Positions 34,924 to 43,105 of a stretch of 64,000 nt of DNA are shown here, piece by piece. Position 1 is the stretch's first letter; each line of letters starts with the position of its first letter. This DNA comes from Caballeronia insecticola (GTDB lineage: Bacteria > Pseudomonadota > Gammaproteobacteria > Burkholderiales > Burkholderiaceae). The stretch spans positions 124,001 through 188,000 of the forward strand of contig NC_021295.1 in assembly GCF_000402035.1 (NCBI RefSeq), written 5' to 3'. Under the pieces are notes generated by a model, which was given only the letters and a program-made list of their open reading frames with translations, did no database searches and was not told the origin of the DNA. Made by a program: the position numbers and the translations under genes.

Positions 34924-35840
34924 ATGAAACGAACACTTGCGAACCGGTTGATCGCGGGCGTCTTGTTCGGCGCGGCATGTCTTGGCGGGGTTCACGAGGG
35001 TCGCGCAGGCCGCCGAGGATCATCTGCAGACCGTGAAGCAGCGCGGCACGCTGCTGTGCGGCACGGACAACACGACACCGGGCATGGGTTATCTAAATAC
35101 GAAGACCGGCAAGATGGAGGGCATGGACGTCGACATGTGCCGCGCCGTCGCCGCGGCGGTGCTCGGCGATGCGGACAAGGTGCAGTTCGTCGTCGTCACG
35201 GACAAGAGCCGCTTCAACGCGCTGCGCACCGGCCAGGCCGACGTCGTGTTCGCGCATACGACCGTGAACGCGACGCGTGCGTCGGCGGTCGGCATCACCT
35301 TTCTGCCCGCCAATTTCTTCGACGGAAACGGCGTGCTCGTCAAGGCGGCGCTCAAGGCGCGGCATATCGGCGATCTGAACGGCGCGACGATCTGCACGAC
35401 GCAAGGCTCCGGCACCGAAGTGCTGTGGTCCGGCTACATCAAGGCGCACGGCTGGAGGCCGTCGAGCAAGGTGCTGACATACCAGGACACCGACAAGCTG
35501 TTCGCGGCGCTGACGTCGGGCCGCTGCGACGTCATGAGCACCGACAAATCCGCGCTCGCCGGATGGAAAGGCAATGCGCCCGATCCGAAAGCCTTCGACA
35601 TCCTGCCGGAAACGCTCGACAAATCGCCGCTCGCCGGCTTCGTATCGAGCGGCGATCCGAAGTGGGCCGCGGCGCTGTCGTGGATCGTCTATGCGACTTT
35701 CGAGGCGGAAGACGAGGGCATCACGTCGAAGAATCTCGACACCTTCCTGAAGACGCAGGATCCGTACATCGCGAAGTTTCTCGGCGTGAACGGGTCGCTC
35801 GGACAGGACTTCGGCATGCGGCCGGATTTCGTCCAGAAGG
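34924..35840 (+). pseudogene. Broken amino-acid ABC binding protein (frameshift + 3' truncation)
   Basis: The gene is disrupted twice. The signal peptide MKRTLANRLIAGVLFGAAC is in one frame, but the mature part (AGFTRVAQAAEDHLQTVKQR onwards) is in the next; removing one base near 34979-34983 (tgtcttggcgg) would restore a normal precursor ACLAGFTRVAQAAED. The mature fold is a family 3 binding protein (GTLLCGTDNTTPGMGY, GKMEGMDVDMCRAVAAA, GATICTTQGSGTEV). At about 35840, after FGMRPDFVQKV, it runs into an IS3 transposase fragment and loses its last residues. Unless the frameshift is a sequencing error, no functional product is expected. Confidence 0.85.
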
Positions 35841-36282
35841 TTATCTGTCGCCGATCATTGACTGCTTCGATGGGCTTGTGATCAGTTGGTCGATCGGTAC
35901 GCGACCAGACGCCGAGCTTGTGAACACGATGCTCGATGCTGCCATCGAAGCAATGGGTAGTAGCAACAGCCGACCTGTGGTCCATTCAGATCGCGGTGCG
36001 CATTATCGCTGGCCAGGCTGGCTTACTCGAATACGTGAGGCCAATCTGATTCGTTCAATGTCGCGCAAGGGATGCTCGCCCGACAACGCGGCGTGCGAAA
36101 GCTTCTTTGGACGGCTGAAAACGGAACTGTTTTACTGTCGGGACTGGCAGGCCATCAGCACCGACCGATTCATTGAGATCGTTGACTTGTACATTCGCTG
36201 GTACAACGAGAAACGGATCAAGATCTCGCTCGGCGCACTCAGTCCGATTGAATACCGGGAAAGTCTCGGGCTGACGACATAG
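35841..36282 (+). mobile_element. IS3-family OrfB transposase, C-terminal fragment
   Basis: The reading frame gives GYLSPIIDCFDGLVISWSIG, VVHSDRGAHYRW (second catalytic D) and NAACESFFGRLKTE (catalytic E) and ends YIRWYNEKRIKISLGALSP, the usual tail of IS3-family integrase transposases (IS150/IS407-like). About 145 residues remain; the N-terminal half with the first D is missing, so it is inactive. It interrupts the binding-protein gene. A C/A-rich stretch follows the stop and may hold the IS end. Confidence 0.85.
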
Positions 36283-36394
36283 ACCAGTCCAAGAATTCCA
36301 CCGCACCCCCAAACACGACATAATGAAATGGCCAGCCCGATCTCAGCGAATATCCTACGATGAGAGGTTCGATCTAACGTAGATGGAGGGTGAC

Positions 36395-37420
36395 ATGAAC
36401 GAGGTCACGCTGATCGGCATCGATCTTGGCAAGCATGTGTTTCACGTTCACGGGCAGGATGCGAGGGGCCATGCGATCTTTCGCAAGAAGCTTTCGCGTC
36501 AGCAGTTGCTTTCCTTCTTCAGCAATCTCAAAGCCGTTACTGTCGTCATGGAAGCTTGTGCTGGTTCGCACTGGCTAGCACGCAAGCTGAACGCGATGGG
36601 GCACGTAAGCAAGCTGATTTCGCCGCAATACGTGCGGCCGTTTGTGAAGAGCAATAAGAATGACTACATTGATGCTGAGGCGATCTGTGAAGCCGCATCC
36701 CGACCAGCAATGCGCTTCGTCGAGCCTCGAACGGAAGCCCAGCAACTTCTAGCCGCACTACATCGAACGCGTGAAGGTTTGGTAACGGAGCGTACGGCCA
36801 CCATCAATCGAATTCACGGTATCTTGCTCGAATTTGGCGTCGTGGTGCCAATGTCCAAAGTAACCTTGCGTCGTTTGCCTGATGTCATCGCGCTCAATGA
36901 TCTCCCGTCGAGGCTTCTCCAAATCATTCAACGACTGCACGAACACTATAAATATCTTGACGCCCAAGTTGTCGAAATCGAGAAGGAACTGGTCGCGCAG
37001 CTTCGTGAGGACGAAAACGCCGCTCGATTGCTTTCGGTTCCGGGGATCGGCACTATCACGGCAAGCTTGCTCGCATCTGAGATCGGAAGCATCACACAGT
37101 ATGCGTGTGGAAGAAATTTTGCCGCGTCGATCGGACTAGTCCCACGTCAGAAAAGCACGGGCGGACGAACGACCTTATGCGGCATCAGCAAACGCGGTGA
37201 CAAACATCTGCGCCGTCTGCTCGTGCAAGGCGCGCGTGCTGTCATACAGCGCGCGCAAAAACGTAACGACAGGCTTGGAGATTGGATTCGTTCGATGTTG
37301 ATTCGACGACACTCGAATGTGGTTGCATGCGCGCTTGCCAACAAGCTTGCTCGGATCGCTTGGGCCGTTCTCACGAAGCATACGGAATATCAAGGTTCGT
37401 TGTTGGTTCACAAGAGTTGA
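36395..37420 (+). CDS. IS110-family transposase, apparently intact
   Basis: A 341-residue IS110-family DEDD recombinase. N-terminal RuvC-like part: LIGIDLGKHVFHVHG, VVMEACAGSHWLARKL and KNDYIDAEAICEAA. C-terminal Transposase_20 domain: ARLLSVPGIGTITASLLASE, FAASIGLVPRQKSTGG, GDKHLRRLLVQGARAV. GGAGGG six bases before the ATG at 36395 supports this start. No stop or frameshift, so it could be active. IS110 elements usually lack terminal inverted repeats; limits are probably near 36320 and 37450 but are not visible. Confidence 0.92.
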   Translation: MNEVTLIGIDLGKHVFHVHGQDARGHAIFRKKLSRQQLLSFFSNLKAVTVVMEACAGSHWLARKLNAMGHVSKLISPQYVRPFVKSNKNDYIDAEAICEAASRPAMRFVEPRTEAQQLLAALHRTREGLVTERTATINRIHGILLEFGVVVPMSKVTLRRLPDVIALNDLPSRLLQIIQRLHEHYKYLDAQVVEIEKELVAQLREDENAARLLSVPGIGTITASLLASEIGSITQYACGRNFAASIGLVPRQKSTGGRTTLCGISKRGDKHLRRLLVQGARAVIQRAQKRNDRLGDWIRSMLIRRHSNVVACALANKLARIAWAVLTKHTEYQGSLLVHKS

Positions 37421-37654
37421 GATTTTGCTAACCAGGTTTTGCGACTGCTGGAGTTTGATGGCCAACGGCTCAGCGACCGGACGAATAACCTGACAAGTTC
37501 TACAGCTCATAAGCAGCTGCCGACATTATGAGGTTCGACCGGTGCGGTTTTCATCTCGGAACAACGGACGAGCGTCCGGCACGATTCCGGATAGATTTGC
37601 GCAAGCCACACACTGTCAAAACCAGAGGTTGCAAAATTCGGGCTGGCCATAGAT
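37421..37654. other. Intergenic debris, no gene recognised
   Basis: Between the IS110 gene and the repeat at 37655. A minus-strand frame here ([14 protein letters not shown]) might be transposase-derived, but I cannot place it in a family. No promoter, hairpin or RNA gene is supported. Confidence 0.35.
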
Positions 37655-37672
37655 TTGAACTTGGGACCTACA
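37655..37672 (+). repeat. 18-bp motif shared with 14249-14266
   Basis: TTGAACTTGGGACCTACA, identical to the copy at 14249 and in the same orientation, with a similar A/T-rich follow-on of about 30 bp. It lies between the intact IS110 and the IS3 OrfA relic. Likely an IS end segment. Confidence 0.5.
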
Positions 37673-37824
37673 TAATAAAAATTGATAATTAAGTTTATGT
37701 AAAATGAAACGACGTGGCCGCGTGTAGGCTTCAGTCTCTGAAGCGACGGCGCGTTGCGCTGACCAGCAATCCTTAGTTCGTCGATGAAGGACGCAAAAGG
37801 TCGCTTCCGCAAGCGGCCACTGGA

Positions 37825-38008
37825 AAAGCCTTCGCGTACGCCCTTGTCAATTTCGTCGCGTTTGACCCCATCCAGCAGCGTTTGCGGCACACAGCCAATC
37901 TTTGGCGCGATGGATTCGACCGCAGCCCACAGCGACGGATATTCGCCTCGATGCTCCTGCACCATGCGCACCGCGCGCTCGCGCATCTCAGGTGAACGTC
38001 TTGTTCAT
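37825..38008 (-). mobile_element. IS3-family OrfA relic (frameshifted, truncated)
   Basis: On the minus strand [20 protein letters not shown] then [12 protein letters not shown] and [19 protein letters not shown] match the OrfA helix-turn-helix of common IS3 elements. Upstream, MNKTFT is followed by a stop because two bases are missing before the PEM codons. Homology ends after KGVREG and the frame continues into unrelated sequence. The fragment may come from the same element family as the OrfB piece at 35841, but it has the opposite orientation. Confidence 0.8.
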
Positions 38009-38060
38009 GACATCATTCTCTCGCGAATTGGTGCATCCTCAAAACCCGGGGCGATTCGGA

Positions 38061-38237
38061 ATAATAATGCGTGAATAGCAACACAGTAAAACCAATGACC
38101 CAGCTTGCAACAAGGTTTGATGCAAGGGTGCCGAGCGGCAACATCGGGCGCTTCGGATCTAGGTAGACACTTAGGAGCCAACGCACCAACGACCCGATGC
38201 CTCCGCCTACCGCGATCGCGATGATCGACCCGTACAC
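38061..38237 (-). pseudogene. crcB: crcB (fluoride channel) N-terminal fragment
   Basis: The minus-strand frame from a GTG reads YGSIIAIAVGGGIGSLVRWL, then LPLGTLASNLVASWVIGFTVLLF. This is the first half of a Fluc/CrcB fluoride channel (GGGxGSxxRW and GTLxxNLxGSFxxG motifs). Only about 59 of some 125 residues remain; at about 38060 it meets the IS3 OrfA relic. Fluc works as a dimer of complete subunits, so this is non-functional. I see no fluoride riboswitch upstream. Confidence 0.7.
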
Positions 38238-38384
38238 GACAATTCCCGATGCTAAACACGCCGGGATTGCGTGCGCTGGCGTGGTCTTGAGCCTCCCCGC
38301 GCCACGCGACGTTGGACTTCGATGCAGTTTCCAGCATGAGATCGGGTTGCCGGCGTCTTGTGTGACGCACATGCGCACAGGATT

Positions 38385-38447
38385 TTGCGGGTCGCGATTG
38401 AGCGTTTTTTCGGCAAGTTGAAAGACGAAGTGGCATTTCGAAGTTGA
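38385..38447 (+). mobile_element. Possible transposase C-terminal scrap
   Basis: A short plus-strand frame reads LRVAIERFFGKLKDEVAFRS and stops at 38445-38447. The ERFFGKLK core is typical of DDE transposase C-termini, but only 20 residues are present and the family is uncertain. The remainder of 38238-38642 shows no gene. Confidence 0.3.
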
Positions 38448-38642
38448 AGACAGCATTCGCGCGATCCTCGGTCCCGACAGAGCACGACTTTCGCGTCCCG
38501 GCAATCGAAATTTCAATGATGCAAGACTTCGGTCTTTTTCGCGCCAGACGTGCCGAGATAACGAATCAACTCTGCTAAAATTGTAAGCTTCGAATGGGTA
38601 CGTCCCCGCCGAATTGCCTTACAGATAACCAAGCGTTGAGTA

Positions 38643-41273
38643 ATGAGAAGACCGCTGCCTGACTCAGACGTCGCAGTTGCGATGGAAATTTTGAAATCGC
38701 TTTTGCCAGGACGAGTCAGCGTCGACCCGTTGGCAGCCGCCCGAGATATCGCGGCACGACGCGTGGTGAACCTCCATGGAGGCATTCCCTTCTACATTCG
38801 TCCGGAATGGGAAGGCGCTGAAGCGCTCTCGCGCATGCACCAGCGCTCTCTGCATATGCATGCCTTCATTGGCGATCTGGTGTGCGCATACGAGCAACAA
38901 CGTCAAAGAGACTGGTTACTGAGCGCGCTTGAACTGGTCGAGGACTGGAGCAGCCGGTTCGAGTATCCTCGGGACGCTCGATCAATGGCGTTTCATGATG
39001 AGACGGTCGCTCGCCGTCTTGGCTATTGGCTGCGCTTATACTTTTCGCTTCGGGCGGCCGGTGAGCAAGCGCTTGCCGATCGCATGTGGCAGAAAATCAA
39101 CGACATTGTTTGGATTCTGAATCAGGATAATTTTCATGCCGGTTTGAACAACCACGGCATGTTTCAGGATCTGGCATTGCTGTATTTTTGCGTCTGCACA
39201 CCGGACGCGGAGAACATACAAGCAAAATCCCTGAAACGCCTGAGCGATTACTTCTTTCAGTCTGTTTGCCGTGATGGTGTTCACAAGGAACACTCTCCTG
39301 CTTACCACTATCTTGTCGCGGACAATATTTACCGACATAGGTCGCTAATCGAGCGGCTGGACCCGACAAACGCACAGGCTCTGAGCGAGCTGACCGGGAA
39401 GATGGGCCGTTTCGGCCTGAACATTCTTACCCCGGACCTGCAATATCCGCCGCTCGGCGATACCCAGCCCGTTGCTCCCCCTTCCAATTACCATAAGGTG
39501 TTTGGACTTCAGTACACGACTCCCGATAGCGCCGCCTTCTTCTTCGATGGTGGCTTCGCGGTTCTGAGAGACGATCCGGAAAAACGCGAGCAACAAACCT
39601 ATGCCGTCATGTGCGCGGGCCATCATGGCGACTACCATAAGCATCAGGATGACCTGTCTGTCTTGTTGTACGCCGGCGAATGGATTCTCTACGAGAGCGG
39701 CCCGTACGGCTACGACTACGCACATCCGTTGTCCAAGCATGGCTACTCGGCCGCGGCGCACAGCACGCTGATGCTCGATGATTTGCAACCGTCCGCTGAG
39801 ACAGGGCGAGTTGCGCTGGAAGAATCGAGGGAAACGCGGCAGTTCGTTCAGGTCAAGGGAAGAAACGCGAGGTATCCGGGCGTCGACCATGAGCGTGTCA
39901 TGACCGTGCATCGCTCGAAGCCGCTCGTGGATATTGCAGACAAGGTCAGCAGCGATGCGCCGCACGGAATGTCTTTGTTGTGGCAGCTGGCTCCGGGTCT
40001 TAAGGCGGTGACGGTCGCCAATGAAGTCCATCTACTGAAGGAAAATATCAAGGTTGCCAAGATATCTGTTCAGTCCGATGCGCCTGTCGAGTTGACGCTG
40101 GGACATGGGGATCAAACCCCTGCTGGCTATGTCTTTCCGCGACTTGGCGAAGCAAAGGAAACAACTGTCCTGAAGGTTGCGGCCGGAAAGATTTCATCGT
40201 GGCAGTGCCGGACTTCTATTGCGTTCCCCGCGCGCTCTGCGAAAGGGATCAATTTCCCGTTTGAGACCATTCCGGGTGATTGGCCGATCCAGTATTTGTT
40301 TGAGCCGCAAGAGAACAGTGACGCTCTGTTCGTGGTGTTTCCGGCTTTGGCTCCGGAGTTCGAATACCGAATCAACTATCACAGGGTGTTGCGTGGCGCC
40401 CCGGTCAATCAGCTTTTCGTGTTGGACGACTTCGGTCCGCAAGGATCGTATCTGATTGCATCGAATGGAAAGCTTGAACTTGCTGAAGCCGTGTGCGCGC
40501 TGATCGAAAGCTTCCGGGTCAAACTGGGCATCGAGAAGAGCAAAGTCATTTTCCTCGGCTCATCGAAGGGAGGTGCGTCTGCGTTGTACTTTGCGAACCG
40601 GCTGGGATATGGCCATGTACTCACTGGAGCGCCACAAACCCGGATCGGACACTTCCTTTTGCGCCAGGATCTTGAAAACGGTCCTCGGCTGGCAAACTAC
40701 ATGATGCCCGGCGAAGATAGCGAAGAAAAACTCGACAAGCTAATCTTCGACTTGCCCTTTAACCGTGACGTGAGTTGCCGCATTCATGTTGGCAGAGGCG
40801 ACCATCATTATGAGAGCCATGCTCTGCCGTACGCCGAACACATCCGAACACAGGGTGGCTGTGTTGAGGTGGACGTTGGCGAATACTCCGAACATAGCGA
40901 CCTCGGAAAACATTTCCCGCTCTTCATCGAAAACAAGCTTCGAAACATCTTCGGAATCAAGATGCGGCGGTATTTTCCGGGCCCCGCCCCCACTCTGACG
41001 GTGTCAGCTTGGCGGGAGGGAGACGAAGTCGTAAGTCAGATCACGCTGCCCGAAGGGTGGTCGAGCGAACCGGTTGAATACGCATTCTATCTTCTGGTCA
41101 ACGACGAGAAGAAAGCGGTACGCTGGTACGACGAGTCTCCAACTGTACGATTCGCATGGCCGCATGATATCGATTTGCAAGACGCAAGCGTGAGAGGCTT
41201 CGCGCGCGAGATAGGAAGCCCCGATTACAAGCTAGCCACCACGACTAAGATTGAAATGGCGTTGCTGACCTGA
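38643..41273 (+). CDS. Heparinase II/III-like lyase fused to an alpha/beta-hydrolase domain
   Basis: This 876-residue protein joins two enzymes. Residues about 1-310 form the alpha-toroid with GLNNHGMFQD (N169, N170, H171) and the catalytic-type EHSPAYH (216-222); residues 310-540 form the beta-sandwich with HKHQDD (333-338), the heparinase II/III metal/His region. Residues about 555-775 are an alpha/beta hydrolase: VLDDFG, then the nucleophile elbow FLGSSKGGAS (S641), and a histidine in SEHSDLGKHF. A beta tail follows. No signal peptide is obvious. It is the only plus-strand gene at the end of the capsule locus, so depolymerising and de-esterifying the capsule chain is the natural hypothesis. 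Confidence 0.85.
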   Translation: MRRPLPDSDVAVAMEILKSLLPGRVSVDPLAAARDIAARRVVNLHGGIPFYIRPEWEGAEALSRMHQRSLHMHAFIGDLVCAYEQQRQRDWLLSALELVEDWSSRFEYPRDARSMAFHDETVARRLGYWLRLYFSLRAAGEQALADRMWQKINDIVWILNQDNFHAGLNNHGMFQDLALLYFCVCTPDAENIQAKSLKRLSDYFFQSVCRDGVHKEHSPAYHYLVADNIYRHRSLIERLDPTNAQALSELTGKMGRFGLNILTPDLQYPPLGDTQPVAPPSNYHKVFGLQYTTPDSAAFFFDGGFAVLRDDPEKREQQTYAVMCAGHHGDYHKHQDDLSVLLYAGEWILYESGPYGYDYAHPLSKHGYSAAAHSTLMLDDLQPSAETGRVALEESRETRQFVQVKGRNARYPGVDHERVMTVHRSKPLVDIADKVSSDAPHGMSLLWQLAPGLKAVTVANEVHLLKENIKVAKISVQSDAPVELTLGHGDQTPAGYVFPRLGEAKETTVLKVAAGKISSWQCRTSIAFPARSAKGINFPFETIPGDWPIQYLFEPQENSDALFVVFPALAPEFEYRINYHRVLRGAPVNQLFVLDDFGPQGSYLIASNGKLELAEAVCALIESFRVKLGIEKSKVIFLGSSKGGASALYFANRLGYGHVLTGAPQTRIGHFLLRQDLENGPRLANYMMPGEDSEEKLDKLIFDLPFNRDVSCRIHVGRGDHHYESHALPYAEHIRTQGGCVEVDVGEYSEHSDLGKHFPLFIENKLRNIFGIKMRRYFPGPAPTLTVSAWREGDEVVSQITLPEGWSSEPVEYAFYLLVNDEKKAVRWYDESPTVRFAWPHDIDLQDASVRGFAREIGSPDYKLATTTKIEMALLT

Positions 41274-41455
41274 CCGCATTTCGATAATTCTAGCGAGACG
41301 CGGTCCCCTCAAGGCCGCGTAGCCAGCGGGCAGATACCCTTTTCCTGCTTCAGCCTTTAGCGTGAGTGAGCCTGGTGGCGTCCGAAACCTCACCTGCACA
41401 CGTAGCACTTCCACGCGCACAAACCAACCCGCTTAACGACGCCCAGAGAGCCTTC

Positions 41456-42343
41456 TCACTCAGATGCGAGAACGGTCGCCGGTTCAAAACCCGCTCTTCT
41501 CTTCCACGTTTCCCTCCCGATCCCTCCATGCTTGTATCCGCCATAGACCAGCAAAGGGGAATTGTCTCCTCCCAGGAAAGGGAAACTCTTCTTATAGATA
41601 CTCTCGACCACGTAGGAATGGAGCAATTGCATCACCCCATCTTTCAAGTAGTCGTAATGCCCCAAAAAGAGCGCATAGATGAAAAGATCACCCAGCCTTC
41701 GAAGGTGAGCATAGGCAAATAGTCGAGAGCCCACAACGACGTCCCCTTGGCGGTACCCCTCGGAGGGCTGGAAGACTCCAAGCCAGATATCCCAGTGCCT
41801 GTTGCACTTGGGCGCTTTGAAATCAAATCTGGCGGTCGGGTAACCACCGAGTTCTTCAATGCTTTTGAAATAATGCGAAGACATCTCTCCCTGAGCTCTG
41901 ACAGCTGTCGAAGTGTTAACCAGATGAATATCAGGCACCCTCGAGGATCTGTCGAAAAACGCGCAGTAGTAGCCTTCGCGCGCGGCTCTGTTGATTTGCC
42001 TGCGCCAGTTTCCCTTCTGAACCGAAGACAAATACTCGTTATAGCCTTCAAGACTTCCATACTTCTCGAAATCGAATACGGCCGGGATGTTCTGCTCGCT
42101 TACCTCTGATTTTGCATCGCGGAGATTCAAATTGATAAGCTGTTTCAGATACTTGCCGGCATATGATTCAACACTATGCTTGCATCGACATTGATCGTCC
42201 GTGTGCATGGAGACTGCATGTGTCAGTGGGATGGAATTAAGCTCGCCGGTTTCCATACTATTATCCTGATTACCTATATTCAAAAGATTCGGTAAGGCAT
42301 TGCTTGCGAAGTGTTCTGAAACACCCCCTTCCGAAGCATCCAT
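41456..42343 (-). CDS. Conserved hypothetical protein (GNAT-like fold possible)
   Basis: I do not recognise a named family. The 295-residue protein has lower GC and different codon use from its neighbours. Segments such as IPAVFDFEKYGSLEGYNEYL, CAFFDRSSRVPDIHLVNTST and MSSHYFKSIEELGGYP followed by GDVVVGSRLFAYAHLRRLGD resemble acyltransferase-like proteins seen in exopolysaccharide loci. The C-terminus (RAGFEPATVLASE) looks like read-through into non-coding DNA and may not be native. Start ATG overlaps the stop of the acetyltransferase gene, so it belongs to the capsule transcript. The 182 bp between its end and the lyase gene shows nothing clear. Confidence 0.6.
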   Translation of the reverse strand: MDASEGGVSEHFASNALPNLLNIGNQDNSMETGELNSIPLTHAVSMHTDDQCRCKHSVESYAGKYLKQLINLNLRDAKSEVSEQNIPAVFDFEKYGSLEGYNEYLSSVQKGNWRRQINRAAREGYYCAFFDRSSRVPDIHLVNTSTAVRAQGEMSSHYFKSIEELGGYPTARFDFKAPKCNRHWDIWLGVFQPSEGYRQGDVVVGSRLFAYAHLRRLGDLFIYALFLGHYDYLKDGVMQLLHSYVVESIYKKSFPFLGGDNSPLLVYGGYKHGGIGRETWKRRAGFEPATVLASE

Positions 42344-43047
42344 CACTTCTCCGCCCCCACAGCCAACCGCATACGCACCGATTCAAGTTGCGCGGGAAGA
42401 AAACGGGACCGCGATCGCTTGCGCGGCAACTCGACAAAGCCGAGTCGCCGGTAAAGCGCCATAGCGCGCGTGTTGCTCACAAGCGCGTCCAGCACGACCT
42501 CTCGTTCACTGGGCACCAGGCCGCGCGTGCTCGCGCTCGCGCCGCGCAGCGCCTGCTCGAACAGCATCGAAAACACGCCGCAACCCCGCGTGTCGGCGCG
42601 CGTCGCGCAATGTGCAACAAGCGTTTGTGTGCGCCTGGGCTTCGGCAATTCCGTTTCTAGCACCAGGCCACGCACTAACATCGGCACCGCACGCAGCGGA
42701 CCGAAATAACGCAGCAGCGTCCAAACAATGTGAAGATCGTCAGCGGCGACGCGTCGACCATCGTGCGCGGCAAGCACCGCCATCATTTCGCCTTGCGCAT
42801 CGACGGCCACTTCGTGGCGCCGCCATGAAAAGCGACCCTGAGACAGCGCAAACGCGTGCTTGAGAAACTCCGTGCATTGCTCGGCTCGCAAGCCAAGAAA
42901 GAACTCGAACTCGTGCTTGCCTGAAGCAAAGACGAGCGACGCGCATGCGGCCGCGTCGGTCGCCCTTGCTGGCCGGATCGTCAAGCTACGCAGGCGCTCG
43001 CTCGCCCCATCAGTTCCTTTATGAACCGCACCCGAACTCATCGTCAT
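42343..43047 (-). CDS. GNAT-family N-acetyltransferase
   Basis: The 234-residue protein has the GNAT fold: TIRPARATDAAACASLVFAS (strand 1), HEVAVDAQGEMMAVLAAHD, the acetyl-CoA pyrophosphate loop in TRADTRGCGVFSMLFEQAL, and ALVSNTRAMALYRRLGFVE at the C-terminus. It may acetylate an amino sugar of the capsule repeat or its precursor. Lies 58 bp after the processive glycosyltransferase gene on the same strand. Confidence 0.83.
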   Translation of the reverse strand: MTMSSGAVHKGTDGASERLRSLTIRPARATDAAACASLVFASGKHEFEFFLGLRAEQCTEFLKHAFALSQGRFSWRRHEVAVDAQGEMMAVLAAHDGRRVAADDLHIVWTLLRYFGPLRAVPMLVRGLVLETELPKPRRTQTLVAHCATRADTRGCGVFSMLFEQALRGASASTRGLVPSEREVVLDALVSNTRAMALYRRLGFVELPRKRSRSRFLPAQLESVRMRLAVGAEK

Positions 43048-43105
43048 CGCTTGTTTCTACCCACAGCAGCGCACATGCATTGCACATCGTGCAAATTCGA
43101 GAATC

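Noticed and set aside
38238..38642. Fluoride riboswitch upstream of the crcB fragment
   Set aside because: No recognisable crcB-motif pseudoknot sequence; the region looks like IS debris.
41456..41500. tRNA-like T-arm text near GCCGGTTCAAAACCCGC
   Set aside because: The five-base stem does not pair fully and no acceptor, D- or anticodon arm could be found; not a tRNA gene.
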